Shown: positions 16,714-22,717 of the stretch, in pieces | Layout: each line of letters begins with the position of its first letter | Position numbering within the stretch: the first letter of the stretch is position 1 | Assembly: GCF_024460475.1 (NCBI RefSeq) | Contig: NZ_JANFYN010000036.1 | Span: 1-24,046, forward strand | Length of the DNA: 24,046 bases | Direction of reading: 5' to 3' | Source of the DNA: Holdemanella sp. MSK.7.32 | GTDB lineage: Bacteria > Bacillota_I > Bacilli_A > Erysipelotrichales > Erysipelotrichaceae | Notes under the pieces: generated by a model | Seen by the model: the letters and a program-made list of their open reading frames with translations, nothing else | What the model was told of the DNA's origin: nothing | Database searches by the model: none | Program-made: the position numbers and the translations under genes

Positions 16714-16755
16714 TGATATATAATAAATATAGAATATAAATACATTTAAGGAGAT
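16714..16755 (+). promoter_or_regulatory. Promoter and ribosome binding site of the RpiR-family gene
   Basis: An extended -10 (TGA then TATATA, with TATAAT at 16719-16724) follows operator site 2. No good -35 is seen. AAGGAG lies at 16750-16755, 6-7 nt before the ATG at 16762. Confidence 0.5.
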
Positions 16756-16761
16756 ACTATA

Positions 16762-17541
16762 ATGAATGATAATTTTTGGAATAATATTGAGACAAAGAAA
16801 AAAAATTTTACATCAAAAGAACTTGAAGTTTGTGAATTATTAGAGGAAGATCCATTTTCCTTTGCTGCTTCAACTGCTACAGAAATTTCAAAACGATACG
16901 GAGTATCACAAGCTGCTGTTAGTCGATTCTGTCAAAAATTAGGATTTACTGGTTATTCTGATTTTAGAATGAATTTAATGTTAGCAACTCAAACATCAAA
17001 AAAACATACAATTGATTCAACCCCAGATTATGCAAAAAGTTTAGCAGATATTATTATACAGTTAAGTCAAAAATTAGATGATAGTTTATTAGAGGACTTG
17101 GCAAAACGTGTTTTAAATTCACGCAACAGTTACACATCTGGCTATGGTGCTAGTGATACAGCAGCGAGCTTATTAGCTTTCCGTTCAATGCTAGGCGGTA
17201 TACATTTTTATCATATTCACACTTCAAAAGAAACTGAAATGTTGCATATTATGAACAATCAAGACACTATATTTCTATTTTCTTCAAACAACCCCTCACA
17301 CATAGACTTTATTACAACAATCGAAGAACTACCTAAAGAAAATAGGCCATATATCATATTGGTAACCAGCACAGCAAAGCACCCCTTTGCAAAAAAAGTA
17401 GATCAAGTTGTCTTAATTCCATACCTAATGCAGTTCGATACAATCAATCCTTTAACTGCACCACAAACTATTCAAATTGTTTTTTCTCTATTTTTAATTC
17501 AAAAAATATATAATGAAAAAAGTAAACTTGAATCTAAATAA
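16762..17541 (+). CDS. RpiR/MurR-family transcriptional regulator
   Basis: Function: phosphosugar-sensing regulator. Seen: 259 residues with an N-terminal HTH_6 domain (helix-turn-helix about 38-62, TEISKRYGVSQAAVSRFCQKLGF shortened here to its core VSQAAVSRFCQKLG) and a C-terminal SIS domain (about 120-250: SGYGASDTAASLL, then FLFSSNN and ILVTSTAKHP). Established: SIS domains bind sugar phosphates and relieve or impose DNA binding. It is divergent from the second PTS operon, with two matching operators between, so it probably controls that operon in response to the phosphorylated substrate. Only large plus-strand gene in the window. Confidence 0.9.
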   Translation: MNDNFWNNIETKKKNFTSKELEVCELLEEDPFSFAASTATEISKRYGVSQAAVSRFCQKLGFTGYSDFRMNLMLATQTSKKHTIDSTPDYAKSLADIIIQLSQKLDDSLLEDLAKRVLNSRNSYTSGYGASDTAASLLAFRSMLGGIHFYHIHTSKETEMLHIMNNQDTIFLFSSNNPSHIDFITTIEELPKENRPYIILVTSTAKHPFAKKVDQVVLIPYLMQFDTINPLTAPQTIQIVFSLFLIQKIYNEKSKLESK

Positions 17542-17552
17542 ACAAACTAAAC

Positions 17553-17590
17553 AGAGGTTGTAACAACATAGCTACAACCTCTTTATTATT
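17553..17590 (+). terminator. Terminator after the RpiR-family gene
   Basis: Stem AGAGGTTGTA (17553-17562) / TACAACCTCT (17573-17582), 10-nt loop, then TTATTATT. It may also serve the convergent small gene ending at 17586. Confidence 0.8.
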
Positions 17591-17786
17591 CCTTCATGCC
17601 TATCTCTTTTTCAAACTCATCAATAATCTTCTTAATTTCAACCAACTCATGATTGAAATCATCAAATTCATCCACTAAGACCCTTACTTCTTCAGAATCT
17701 AGTACAATATCGCTACAAGTATTATCAGCCTGTTTTAATTTTTGAAATACTTCGTCCAACAATTCATAATCCTTATCACTCAACAT
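17586..17786 (-). CDS. Small acidic protein of unknown function (paralogue 1)
   Basis: Not recognised. Seen: 66 residues, rich in Asp, Glu, Leu and Lys, predicted mostly helical, no membrane segment. It shares with its neighbour a pattern of DxDxxxLxxVxxKL near the start, an Ala-x2-Thr-x-Ser segment and LxSxE at mid-length. It starts 11 bp after the neighbour's stop with GAGG as ribosome binding site, so both are co-transcribed. Its last codons recur in a relic at 18875-18918. Confidence 0.7.
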   Translation of the reverse strand: MLSDKDYELLDEVFQKLKQADNTCSDIVLDSEEVRVLVDEFDDFNHELVEIKKIIDEFEKEIGMKE

Positions 17787-17797
17787 GATCCATACCT

Positions 17798-17986
17798 CTA
17801 ATTCAACAAACCTGGCTTATCCTCATCATCAAACATATCACGCAACATATCCATAATATCCTCTTGATTCTTTAATATAATCTTTATCTCTGCACTGTTT
17901 AGTCTTACACTACTACCCGTAACCTTAGCACTTCTAAGTTTATTATAAACCTTCTCTAAGAAATCAAAATCCTCATCTGTCATCAT
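17798..17986 (-). CDS. Small acidic protein of unknown function (paralogue 2)
   Basis: Not recognised. Seen: 62 residues beginning MMTDEDFDFLEKVYNKL, then SSVRLNSAEIKIIL and an acidic Met-rich tail. Clearly related to the next gene (17586-17786), which makes coding more likely for both. GGAG lies upstream at slightly long spacing. The tandem pair plus a third relic suggests a locally amplifying small-gene family. Confidence 0.7.
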   Translation of the reverse strand: MMTDEDFDFLEKVYNKLRSAKVTGSSVRLNSAEIKIILKNQEDIMDMLRDMFDDEDKPGLLN

Positions 17987-18042
17987 AATAATACATCTCC
18001 ATCCTATAGTTTGTTTATTACACGAAAATGATACATAAATGA

Positions 18043-18067
18043 AAAAGGGAACAATATTGTCCCTTTA
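18043..18067 (-). terminator. Terminator after the MgtC-family gene
   Basis: Stem around AAAGGGA and CCCTTT with a bulged A. The minus strand reads AAAGGGACAATATTGTTCCC and then TTTTT. It lies directly after the stop at 18072. Confidence 0.75.
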
Positions 18068-18071
18068 TTAA

Positions 18072-18713
18072 TTAAAGAATAGATATTTTTGTTACTGTAT
18101 CAATTGACATCAAATCCTGATACAATTCATTTTTATGGTCAATCCACCTATTATTTGTATCAAAAGTCATTAAATCTAGATTCCTATCAATTTTTATTTC
18201 ATTGACCTCTATACCATACTTCTCAAATATTTTGTATATTTCATCTTTGTCAGAAACAATATTAGTCTGAATCAATACATTAGGATGATCAATTTGATTG
18301 AAGAAAGGATAATGAAATATCTTTTGAAGAACGACTAGAAATAATGTCGCAAAAACGCCAATAAAAATCAATCCAGCACCAATACACGCAGCTATGCCAG
18401 AAGTAGTCCACATTCCAGCTGCTGTGGTAAGCCCTTGAATCAAATCATCTTTCACAAAGATTACGCCAGCACCAAGAAATCCAATTCCACTAACAATTTG
18501 TGCTGCCACTCTAGCTCCATCCGCCGTCGACACATCAAAAAAAGCATATTTAGAAATAATCATAAACATTGAAGATCCTAGTGCAATAATCGCATGTGTT
18601 CGAATGCCGGCCGATTTATTTCGACTCGTCCTTTCATATCCAATGGCACAACCACATAAAGTAGCCAACACGATACGAAATATCCAATTTAAATATACTT
18701 GTTCTGAATACAA
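18072..18713 (-). CDS. MgtC/SapB-family inner-membrane protein
   Basis: Seen: 213 residues. Four or five transmembrane helices contain GYERTSRNKSAGIRTHAIIA, ARVAAQIVSGIGFLGAGVIF and GLTTAAGMWTTSGIA, the MgtC hallmarks (PF02308), followed by a small cytosolic alpha/beta domain (about 145-213). Established: MgtC proteins act in magnesium-limited growth, often by modulating ATP synthase or other membrane proteins; many non-pathogen members are unassigned. The start is TTG at 18713 with GGAG 8 nt upstream; the only ATG nearby is out of frame. Monocistronic, with its own terminator. Confidence 0.88.
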   Translation of the reverse strand: MYSEQVYLNWIFRIVLATLCGCAIGYERTSRNKSAGIRTHAIIALGSSMFMIISKYAFFDVSTADGARVAAQIVSGIGFLGAGVIFVKDDLIQGLTTAAGMWTTSGIAACIGAGLIFIGVFATLFLVVLQKIFHYPFFNQIDHPNVLIQTNIVSDKDEIYKIFEKYGIEVNEIKIDRNLDLMTFDTNNRWIDHKNELYQDLMSIDTVTKISIL

Positions 18714-18874
18714 AATATCATCTCCAAACTCAACTGCAATACATTTGTTTTAGTTTACTTATTTTCTCTTCAGTCAGAACATACTCCTACCCCAAAAATT
18801 TGTCAATTCAAATCGAAAACATCCTAGAATTATAATACCATCCTAAATCATTCAATCTTTTACGACAGAGTTCT

Positions 18875-18918
18875 TATTCCTTCATTCCTATCTTTTTTCA
18901 AACTCATCCGTCATCATA
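18875..18918 (-). pseudogene. Internally deleted relic of the small acidic gene family
   Basis: On the minus strand ATGATGACGGATGAG reproduces the first codons of the 17798-17986 gene (MMTDE). It is joined directly to TTTGAAAAA...ATGAAGGAATAA, the last codons of the 17586-17786 gene (FEK..IGMKE), with one base missing. GATGAG occurs at both ends of the lost segment in the intact genes, so the middle was probably deleted by recombination between those short repeats. Confidence 0.65.
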
Positions 18919-18939
18919 TTTGCCATTACTTTGAATATA

Positions 18940-18966
18940 ATAAAAGCCGTCACATTATGCAACGGC
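18940..18966 (-). terminator. Terminator overlapping the end of the di-histidine membrane gene
   Basis: Minus strand GCCGT, 11-nt loop, ACGGC, then TTTTATTATATTC. The stem begins inside the last codons of the 18955-19281 gene. Confidence 0.65.
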
Positions 18967-19281
18967 AATTCCTCTATGAAATTTATATATATGAATAGCT
19001 AATAAGATTATTAATACAATCGACACTGTTCTATGAAGAATTAATATTATTGGATGTTCAACCATAATCAATCCTAGTATTCCTAAAACAAAGGATAATA
19101 TAGTTAATACAATAATAAGAATATACTTCAAATCCAATCTCTTTCTATATAGAAAAACATGAATCAAAGCCAATACTAAGAATAATGTAGAAGCTAATTT
19201 ATGAACTATGATTCCTGTAATTGGAACCATAATAGTCAAAACAAAGCTAATAGCTAATAAATAATTCAAAACCCTTCTCAT
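18955..19281 (-). CDS. Small four-helix membrane protein with paired histidines (DUF4405-like)
   Basis: Seen: 108 residues from the ATG at 19281, which overlaps the YbaN stop as ATGA; the open frame begins earlier but that part lies inside YbaN. Four hydrophobic helices. Helices 2 and 4 each carry His-x13-His (HKLASTLFLVLALIH and HRTVSIVLIILLAIH). Inference: this pattern suits a di-heme b-type cytochrome of the DUF4405 kind, with each pair placing a His near either face of the membrane. Coupled with YbaN and probably under the operators at 19646-19707. Confidence 0.65.
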   Translation of the reverse strand: MRRVLNYLLAISFVLTIMVPITGIIVHKLASTLFLVLALIHVFLYRKRLDLKYILIIVLTILSFVLGILGLIMVEHPIILILHRTVSIVLIILLAIHIYKFHRGIAVA

Positions 19282-19634
19282 ACTGTCTTTACTCCAAATG
19301 TAAAATAAACCATATGAAAAATCCAAACAATCAATAAAACAATATTACCAACTACAATGCCCTTCAATCCCATCATGATAAATCCAATACTCATTAATAA
19401 AGTTACTGAACACATAATACGAATCTTTGCTCGTTTCGTCATACCACTCTTAATATTATTCTCTTCATACAACTTCGTATTCTTAAACCAACCATCCAAT
19501 CTCTCACTAGATCTTGCAAAACAAAAAGCTGCAAGCAACACAAAAGGAATCGTCGGAAGAATCGGTAATATGACACCAATAATTCCTAACCCTAATGATA
19601 TACATCCAATCATGATATATAGAATCTTTCTCAT
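19278..19634 (-). CDS. ybaN: YbaN-like inner-membrane protein (DUF454)
   Basis: Seen: 118 residues from the ATG at 19634, which has GGAGG just upstream; the open frame begins at 19685 but those 17 residues are not family-like and cross an operator repeat. A typical YbaN start (GCISLGLGIIGVILPILPTIPFVLLA) is followed by CFARSSERLDGWF and two C-terminal helices. Established: DUF454 proteins are small membrane proteins of unknown function, often near iron or heme genes. Forms a two-gene operon with the di-histidine membrane protein. Confidence 0.85.
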   Translation of the reverse strand: MRKILYIMIGCISLGLGIIGVILPILPTIPFVLLAAFCFARSSERLDGWFKNTKLYEENNIKSGMTKRAKIRIMCSVTLLMSIGFIMMGLKGIVVGNIVLLIVWIFHMVYFTFGVKTV

Positions 19635-19645
19635 TATGCCTCCAT

Positions 19646-19663
19646 AGTTAGATTCGTCTAACT
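19646..19663. promoter_or_regulatory. Operator-like inverted repeat 2 upstream of ybaN
   Basis: AGTTAGA-TTCG-TCTAACT, a perfect 7-bp repeat containing GTTAG-N6-CTAAC. It lies in the leader just upstream of the ybaN ribosome binding site. It could also fold as a TTCG-loop hairpin. Confidence 0.5.
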
Positions 19664-19691
19664 CATATTCCATAAAAGAAGTCATCCCTTT

Positions 19692-19707
19692 GTTAGAGAT
19701 GACTAAC
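19692..19707. promoter_or_regulatory. Operator-like inverted repeat 1 upstream of ybaN
   Basis: GTTAGAGATGACTAAC is again GTTAG-N6-CTAAC, exactly 45 bp centre to centre from the other. It lies at the predicted transcription start, where a bound repressor would block initiation. Confidence 0.5.
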
Positions 19708-19715
19708 CAATGATT

Positions 19716-19744
19716 ATTCTACTGAATTTAAACCTTGTTGTCAA
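19716..19744 (-). promoter_or_regulatory. Sigma-A promoter of the ybaN operon
   Basis: Minus-strand TTGACA (plus 19739-19744), 17-bp spacer, TAGAAT (plus 19716-19721). Among the best promoter matches in the window. Confidence 0.75.
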
Positions 19745-19861
19745 CACAATCAGTTTACACATGTGCTCCTCTATCTAGTTTATTCCGCTACGAGTTGGAT
19801 GAACGAATGTCTTTTACTTTTTCTATAATAGTGTATTCCGTTACACTATCAATCAACAAAT
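19745..19861. other. Non-coding stretch with a palindrome and a possible small-toxin relic
   Basis: No gene seen. An 8-bp inverted repeat (ATAGTGTA 19828-19835 / TACACTAT 19842-19849) is present. The minus strand around 19805-19830 (ATTATAGAAAAAGTAAAAGAC) resembles the 3' end of the small-toxin gene next door (ATTATAGAAAAATGCAAAAGA), which suggests a decayed extra copy. Confidence 0.3.
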
Positions 19862-19997
19862 TTGCATAAACATTCCTTTATCGGTATAATACAGATGCAG
19901 AAAGACTACTGGATACAGTAGTTGCTCTGAAATCATTCTAATGCTAAGGCACTAGTCAATTCCTTTGCGATTGGGCGGACTAGTGTCTTTTGCATTT
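19862..19997 (+). ncRNA. Predicted antisense RNA, small-toxin element A
   Basis: TTGCAT (19862-19867), 17 bp, TATAAT (19885-19890) predict a start near 19897. The RNA would carry a 5' hairpin (CTACTG-N4-CAGTAG, 19906-19921) and end at a 12-bp terminator stem (19946-19957 / 19978-19989) followed by TTTTGCATTTTTC. The terminator overlaps the toxin stop codon on the other strand. Coordinates include the promoter. Confidence 0.65.
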
Positions 19998-20081
19998 TTC
20001 TATAATCATTAACGTAAGTCGTAGTATTTCTACTAGTGCCATTAAACACGTGGCAACGTCAATATAAAGATAAATATACAT
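19980..20081 (-). CDS. Candidate type I toxin peptide, 33 residues (copy A)
   Basis: Seen: ATG at 20081 with TAGGAGG at good spacing, 33 codons, TAG stop. The peptide begins MYIYLYIDVATCL, has one hydrophobic helix (about 7-27) and ends IIEKCKRH. Compared with copies B and C it has eight amino-acid changes, mostly conservative, and eight synonymous codon changes plus a different stop codon, which indicates selection on the protein. The convergent antisense RNA and long leader (about 95 nt) resemble Fst/par-type membrane toxins. The sequence is not one I recognise. Confidence 0.7.
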   Translation of the reverse strand: MYIYLYIDVATCLMALVEILRLTLMIIEKCKRH

Positions 20082-20156
20082 ATGACAACCTCCTACAATA
20101 AACGGAATCGAGCCGAGAACGCAAGCTAAATTACTTTTAATTTCAGAGGTACCACC

Positions 20157-20208
20157 CTACTGTACACAGTAGCCAATTTCAATTATAAAACTTCAATGTG
20201 AAAACATT
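20157..20208 (-). promoter_or_regulatory. Toxin A promoter, leader hairpin and conserved palindrome
   Basis: Minus-strand TATAAT (plus 20182-20187), with AATGTGAAAACATT (20195-20208) 7 bp upstream in place of a good -35. The same arrangement occurs in copy B. The leader begins with CTACTG-N4-CAGTAG (20157-20172), the same hairpin arms as in the antisense RNA. Confidence 0.55.
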
Positions 20209-20250
20209 ATTAAGTCGCATACATTTCTAAAAAAAATTTTATAAACATTA

Positions 20251-20281
20251 AACAAGTCACCCGGTTATCAGGTGACTTGTT
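20251..20281 (-). terminator. Hairpin terminator of the lost transketolase gene
   Basis: Perfect 11-bp stem AACAAGTCACC (20251-20261) / GGTGACTTGTT (20271-20281), 9-nt loop, 10 bp past the relic's stop codon. The minus-strand tail contains a run of T about 15 bp further on. Confidence 0.7.
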
Positions 20282-20291
20282 ATATTAAATA

Positions 20292-20495
20292 TCACTTTTC
20301 TGTAATTTTCTTAATTTTATCTGCGATATGCTTAGCATCCAACTCATAGTATCCAATAAATTCTTAGGATTACCACTTCTGCCAAACACATTTTGCATAC
20401 CTAACATATATTGTCTGCATACGATTCCTTCAGGTGCAAATACTTCACTCACTGCACTTCCAACCCCTCCATCTCTTGTCAGAAATGTCTAACTG
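20292..20495 (-). pseudogene. Transketolase C-terminal subunit, 3' relic
   Basis: Minus strand: DGGVGSAVSEVFAPEG, then a segment ending FGRSGNPKNLLD, then after a one-base loss YELDAKHIADKIKKITEK and a stop. Established: this is the C-terminal end of split transketolase / transketolase-like proteins (GGxGxAV, FGxSGxPxxLL, AxHIxxxI). Restoring one T after GAT gives LLDYYELDAKHIA. A stop precedes the fragment at the upstream side, so only about 65 codons remain. It is the ruin of a metabolic gene displaced by the toxin-antitoxin island. Confidence 0.8.
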
Positions 20496-20599
20496 ATGAT
20501 AGTTTTCCGAATTTAAGACTTGTTGTCAATATTGAACAACCCTCTTTTTAAATCACAACACCATATCAAAAGATACTAATTTACACGAAATAATGTCTT
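20496..20599. other. Non-coding, no feature recognised
   Basis: AT-rich sequence between the transketolase relic and the end of the RhuM-Fic gene. No clear hairpin, promoter or reading frame was seen. Confidence 0.4.
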
Positions 20600-21538
20600 T
20601 TAAAATTCACATTTCAAAAAATTCATGACAAGTTTGACCATCGTTTCCTTTTCTTCTGGTCTAGACTCTGCAATCATTAATGTAATTGCGACTAAAGCAC
20701 TGTCTGAAATAATCTGTTTTCCATCGATAATCAGATGTTTATTCTTATTTAGAAATTCTAAGAATATGGATGCACCAATACGTTTGCAACCATCCACAAA
20801 CGGATGATCCTTAATTAAAAAGTAAAGTAAGTTTGCAGCTTTTTCTTCAATGCTTGGATACAATTCAGTTCCAAAAACATTTTGATATACCGCTGCAATT
20901 ATTCCATTTAATTTACCCAGTTCTTTTTCAACACCAAATACATCTGAATAGTTTCCATACTTCATAGAATCAATCATTTCACGACATTCTTCATAGGTTA
21001 ACTGATAAACAGAAGCAATGCCATCCGGTTTAGGGATAGTTCCATGATCATAATCATCTAGAAGAGTTAATGCATTCGAATAGGCTTCAATCACATTCAA
21101 CACTTCTTTTTCTTCAATGCTTAAAGCAGAAGCAAGCATTCTAGATTGAATCGCGATTGTTTTATTTAAAACATCTAAACGTTTTTGATTCACTGCATAA
21201 CCTTTAATCATGTAATCTTTTAAAATGGAAGTTGCCCATTTACGAAAGATAATGCCGTGTTTTGATTTTACTCTATAGCCAACGGAAATAATTACATCTA
21301 AAGAATAAAACGGAACAGATTGTTTAACTCCAACAACACGCATTTTTTGCGTGTTGTTCTCTTTTTCAACTTCATGATCTTTAAACGTGTTATTAATATG
21401 CTTACGAATTGTTTTTTCATCACGATCAAACAATAATGCCATTTGATTTGCAGTTAACCACACAGTATCTTTATCTGGAGTTACCGTAACGTCTAATTCT
21501 AAATTTCCATTATTAAACTTAATTATTTCATTGTTCAT
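20600..21538 (-). CDS. RhuM-Fic/DOC fusion protein
   Basis: Seen: 312 residues. An N-terminal RhuM domain (about 1-125) has TVWLTANQMALLFDRDEKTI, a helix-turn-helix-like segment, then SLDVIISVGYRVKS and IIFRKWAT. The C-terminal half holds a Fic motif HPFVDGCKRIG (about 243-253). Established: Fic domains transfer AMP or another group to target proteins using the His of HPFx[DE]GNxR. Here Asn is replaced by Cys, while His, Asp, Lys and Arg are kept. A GGAG site and a TTGTTA-18-TATAAA promoter lie upstream. The gene has a truncated relative at 23450-23719. Probably a toxin-like accessory protein; target unknown. Confidence 0.88.
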   Translation of the reverse strand: MNNEIIKFNNGNLELDVTVTPDKDTVWLTANQMALLFDRDEKTIRKHINNTFKDHEVEKENNTQKMRVVGVKQSVPFYSLDVIISVGYRVKSKHGIIFRKWATSILKDYMIKGYAVNQKRLDVLNKTIAIQSRMLASALSIEEKEVLNVIEAYSNALTLLDDYDHGTIPKPDGIASVYQLTYEECREMIDSMKYGNYSDVFGVEKELGKLNGIIAAVYQNVFGTELYPSIEEKAANLLYFLIKDHPFVDGCKRIGASIFLEFLNKNKHLIIDGKQIISDSALVAITLMIAESRPEEKETMVKLVMNFLKCEF

Positions 21539-21569
21539 ATATACTCCAATCTTTTTTATTCCAATGACC

Positions 21570-21599
21570 TTTATAATTAATTTCTTCCTTAATTAACAA
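21570..21599 (-). promoter_or_regulatory. RhuM-Fic promoter
   Basis: Minus-strand TTGTTA (plus 21594-21599), 18 bp, TATAAA (plus 21570-21575). Conserved in the duplicated copy ahead of the truncated RhuM. Divergent from the antisense RNA promoter. Confidence 0.55.
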
Positions 21600-21630
21600 A
21601 ATCTAATCAAAAGAACTACCACTATACTGT

Positions 21631-21765
21631 TTGCATAATCCCCTATTTAAAGCTATAATACGAGCAGAGAAAAGCTACTGGAAATGCAGTGGCTGCTCTG
21701 AAATAAAGTTAATGCTGAAGCACTAATCTTTTTCCATTGCTAGTGGTGATTAGTGCTTTTTGCAT
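21631..21765 (+). ncRNA. Predicted antisense RNA, small-toxin element B
   Basis: TTGCAT (21631-21636), 17 bp, TATAAT (21654-21659), predicted start near 21666. A 5' hairpin begins GAGCAG and closes CTGCTC, enclosing CTACTG and CAGTGG. The RNA ends at an 11-bp terminator AAGCACTAATC (21718-21728) / GATTAGTGCTT (21748-21758) with TTTTT. RNA about 100 nt; coordinates include the promoter. Confidence 0.7.
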
Positions 21766-21851
21766 TTTTCTATAATAATTAATGTTACTTTTAGTATTTC
21801 TACTATGGCAAACAAGCACATAGCAACATCAATATGTAGATATATATACAT
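21750..21851 (-). CDS. Candidate type I toxin peptide, 33 residues (copy B)
   Basis: Seen: ATG at 21851 preceded by AGGAGG and 7 nt, 33 codons, TAA stop inside the antisense terminator stem. The peptide starts MYIYLHIDVAMCLF, has a single hydrophobic helix, and ends IIEKCKKH; Cys12 and Cys30 are conserved in all copies. Identical to copy C and 25/33 identical to copy A. The leader is about 108 nt, typical of type I toxins whose translation is structurally controlled. Inference: membrane-active toxin silenced by the facing RNA. Confidence 0.72.
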   Translation of the reverse strand: MYIYLHIDVAMCLFAIVEILKVTLIIIEKCKKH

Positions 21852-21950
21852 AAGCTTTCCTCCTGTAAAAAAATAAAAGGATCTACTTACCTAGAATTCA
21901 AGATTCAAGGCTTCAAAACTCCTTAACAAGAGGCAACCACCAACCACATC

Positions 21951-21992
21951 CAGTAGCCAATTCCAATTATAAAGGTCCAATGTGAAAACATT
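21951..21992 (-). promoter_or_regulatory. Toxin B promoter with conserved palindrome
   Basis: TATAAT on the minus strand (plus 21966-21971), AATGTGAAAACATT at 21979-21992, again 7 bp upstream. CAGTAG at 21951-21956 begins the leader and repeats a word in the antisense RNA. Confidence 0.55.
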
Positions 21993-22029
21993 ATTAATTC
22001 CAGTAAATTTGTTGTTTTTATTTCAAATC

Positions 22030-22065
22030 AAAAAGAAAAGAGTAGAATGAATCATCTCATTCTAC
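22030..22065 (-). terminator. Terminator of the DUF3990/XRE module
   Basis: Perfect 9-bp stem GTAGAATGA (22042-22050) / TCATTCTAC (22057-22065), 6-nt loop, followed on the minus strand by TCTTTTCTTTTTG. Confidence 0.85.
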
Positions 22066-22075
22066 CCCCTATATT

Positions 22076-22717
22076 TCATTTTTCAATCAAATCTTCTATC
22101 TTACAACCAAATACTTTAGAAATACAATACAACTTATCTACACTCGCCTTATTAATATCTTTATTTCTTTGTTCATACAACTGAATTGAACGAAGACTTA
22201 CACCAGAAAGATTCGATAATTCTTGTTGAGTATAACCATAAGTAGTTCGAATACGCTTTAAGTTTGTTTCCACATAATACTCTTTCATTTTAGAATCCAC
22301 AATATCTACAAACTTAGAAATATCCGCCTCATGAAGTGTATAATACATTCTTTTCAAATCTTCAAAACTTAAAACATTAAATATCTCTTTAAAACTTCTG
22401 TCTGAATACCATTGGTAATAGGCAACAGCCCAACCAATCCAATACTCACATGAACGACTATAGTTTACTTCAGATTCAATATTCAACTCTTTTTGCATGG
22501 TCTCAAACACAATTTCATGTACAAGCTCGATGCCACTTTTACCCGCCACACAGGCAGGCTCCCCATTTTCAATACGTTTACTAAATGAACTTACAACAAA
22601 CATCTTCACAAAATCATCACCTGAAATATGACAAGTATTGATGGCATAATCAAAGGCATCTCCTAACATTGTTTGTGCATTATTTACATATATTTCTTGG
22701 TATGCGTGGATCATCAT
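22076..22717 (-). CDS. XRE-family antitoxin of the DUF3990 module
   Basis: Seen: 213 residues. The N-terminal and middle part (about 1-150) is helical and of unknown fold. The C-terminal HTH_3/XRE domain has YGYTQQELSNLSGVSLRSIQ, then LYCISKVFGCKIEDLIE. The ATG at 22717 (or 22714) overlaps the toxin gene by 38 bp, so the pair is translationally coupled. Established: toxin-then-XRE antitoxin order and autoregulation are common. It probably binds the toxin with its N-terminal part and the palindrome at 23400-23415 with its C-terminal HTH. Confidence 0.82.
   Translation of the reverse strand: MMIHAYQEIYVNNAQTMLGDAFDYAINTCHISGDDFVKMFVVSSFSKRIENGEPACVAGKSGIELVHEIVFETMQKELNIESEVNYSRSCEYWIGWAVAYYQWYSDRSFKEIFNVLSFEDLKRMYYTLHEADISKFVDIVDSKMKEYYVETNLKRIRTTYGYTQQELSNLSGVSLRSIQLYEQRNKDINKASVDKLYCISKVFGCKIEDLIEK

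Larger units (their letters stand above)
21515..21871. repeat. Duplicated segment, left copy (RhuM start + promoter + small-toxin element B)
   Basis: This stretch matches 23696-24046 with only scattered changes and short indels. It spans the first RhuM codons, the shared RhuM promoter, and the antisense/toxin element up to the toxin ribosome binding site. The right copy runs off the window, so the true length is unknown. Confidence 0.88.

Noticed and set aside
19640..19710. Hairpins near the ybaN start read as an attenuator (AGTCATC/GATGACT, and the TTCG-loop stem)
   Set aside because: No T-tract follows the stems at proper distance, and the equal GTTAG-N6-CTAAC arms fit a protein-binding pair better.
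20148..20158. AGGGTGGTACC on the minus strand, the core of the T-box motif, in the toxin A leader
   Set aside because: It lies only about 20 nt from the predicted transcript start, leaving no room for Stem I; the usual CGCG after ACC is missing, and the downstream gene is not an amino-acid gene. Copy B lacks it.
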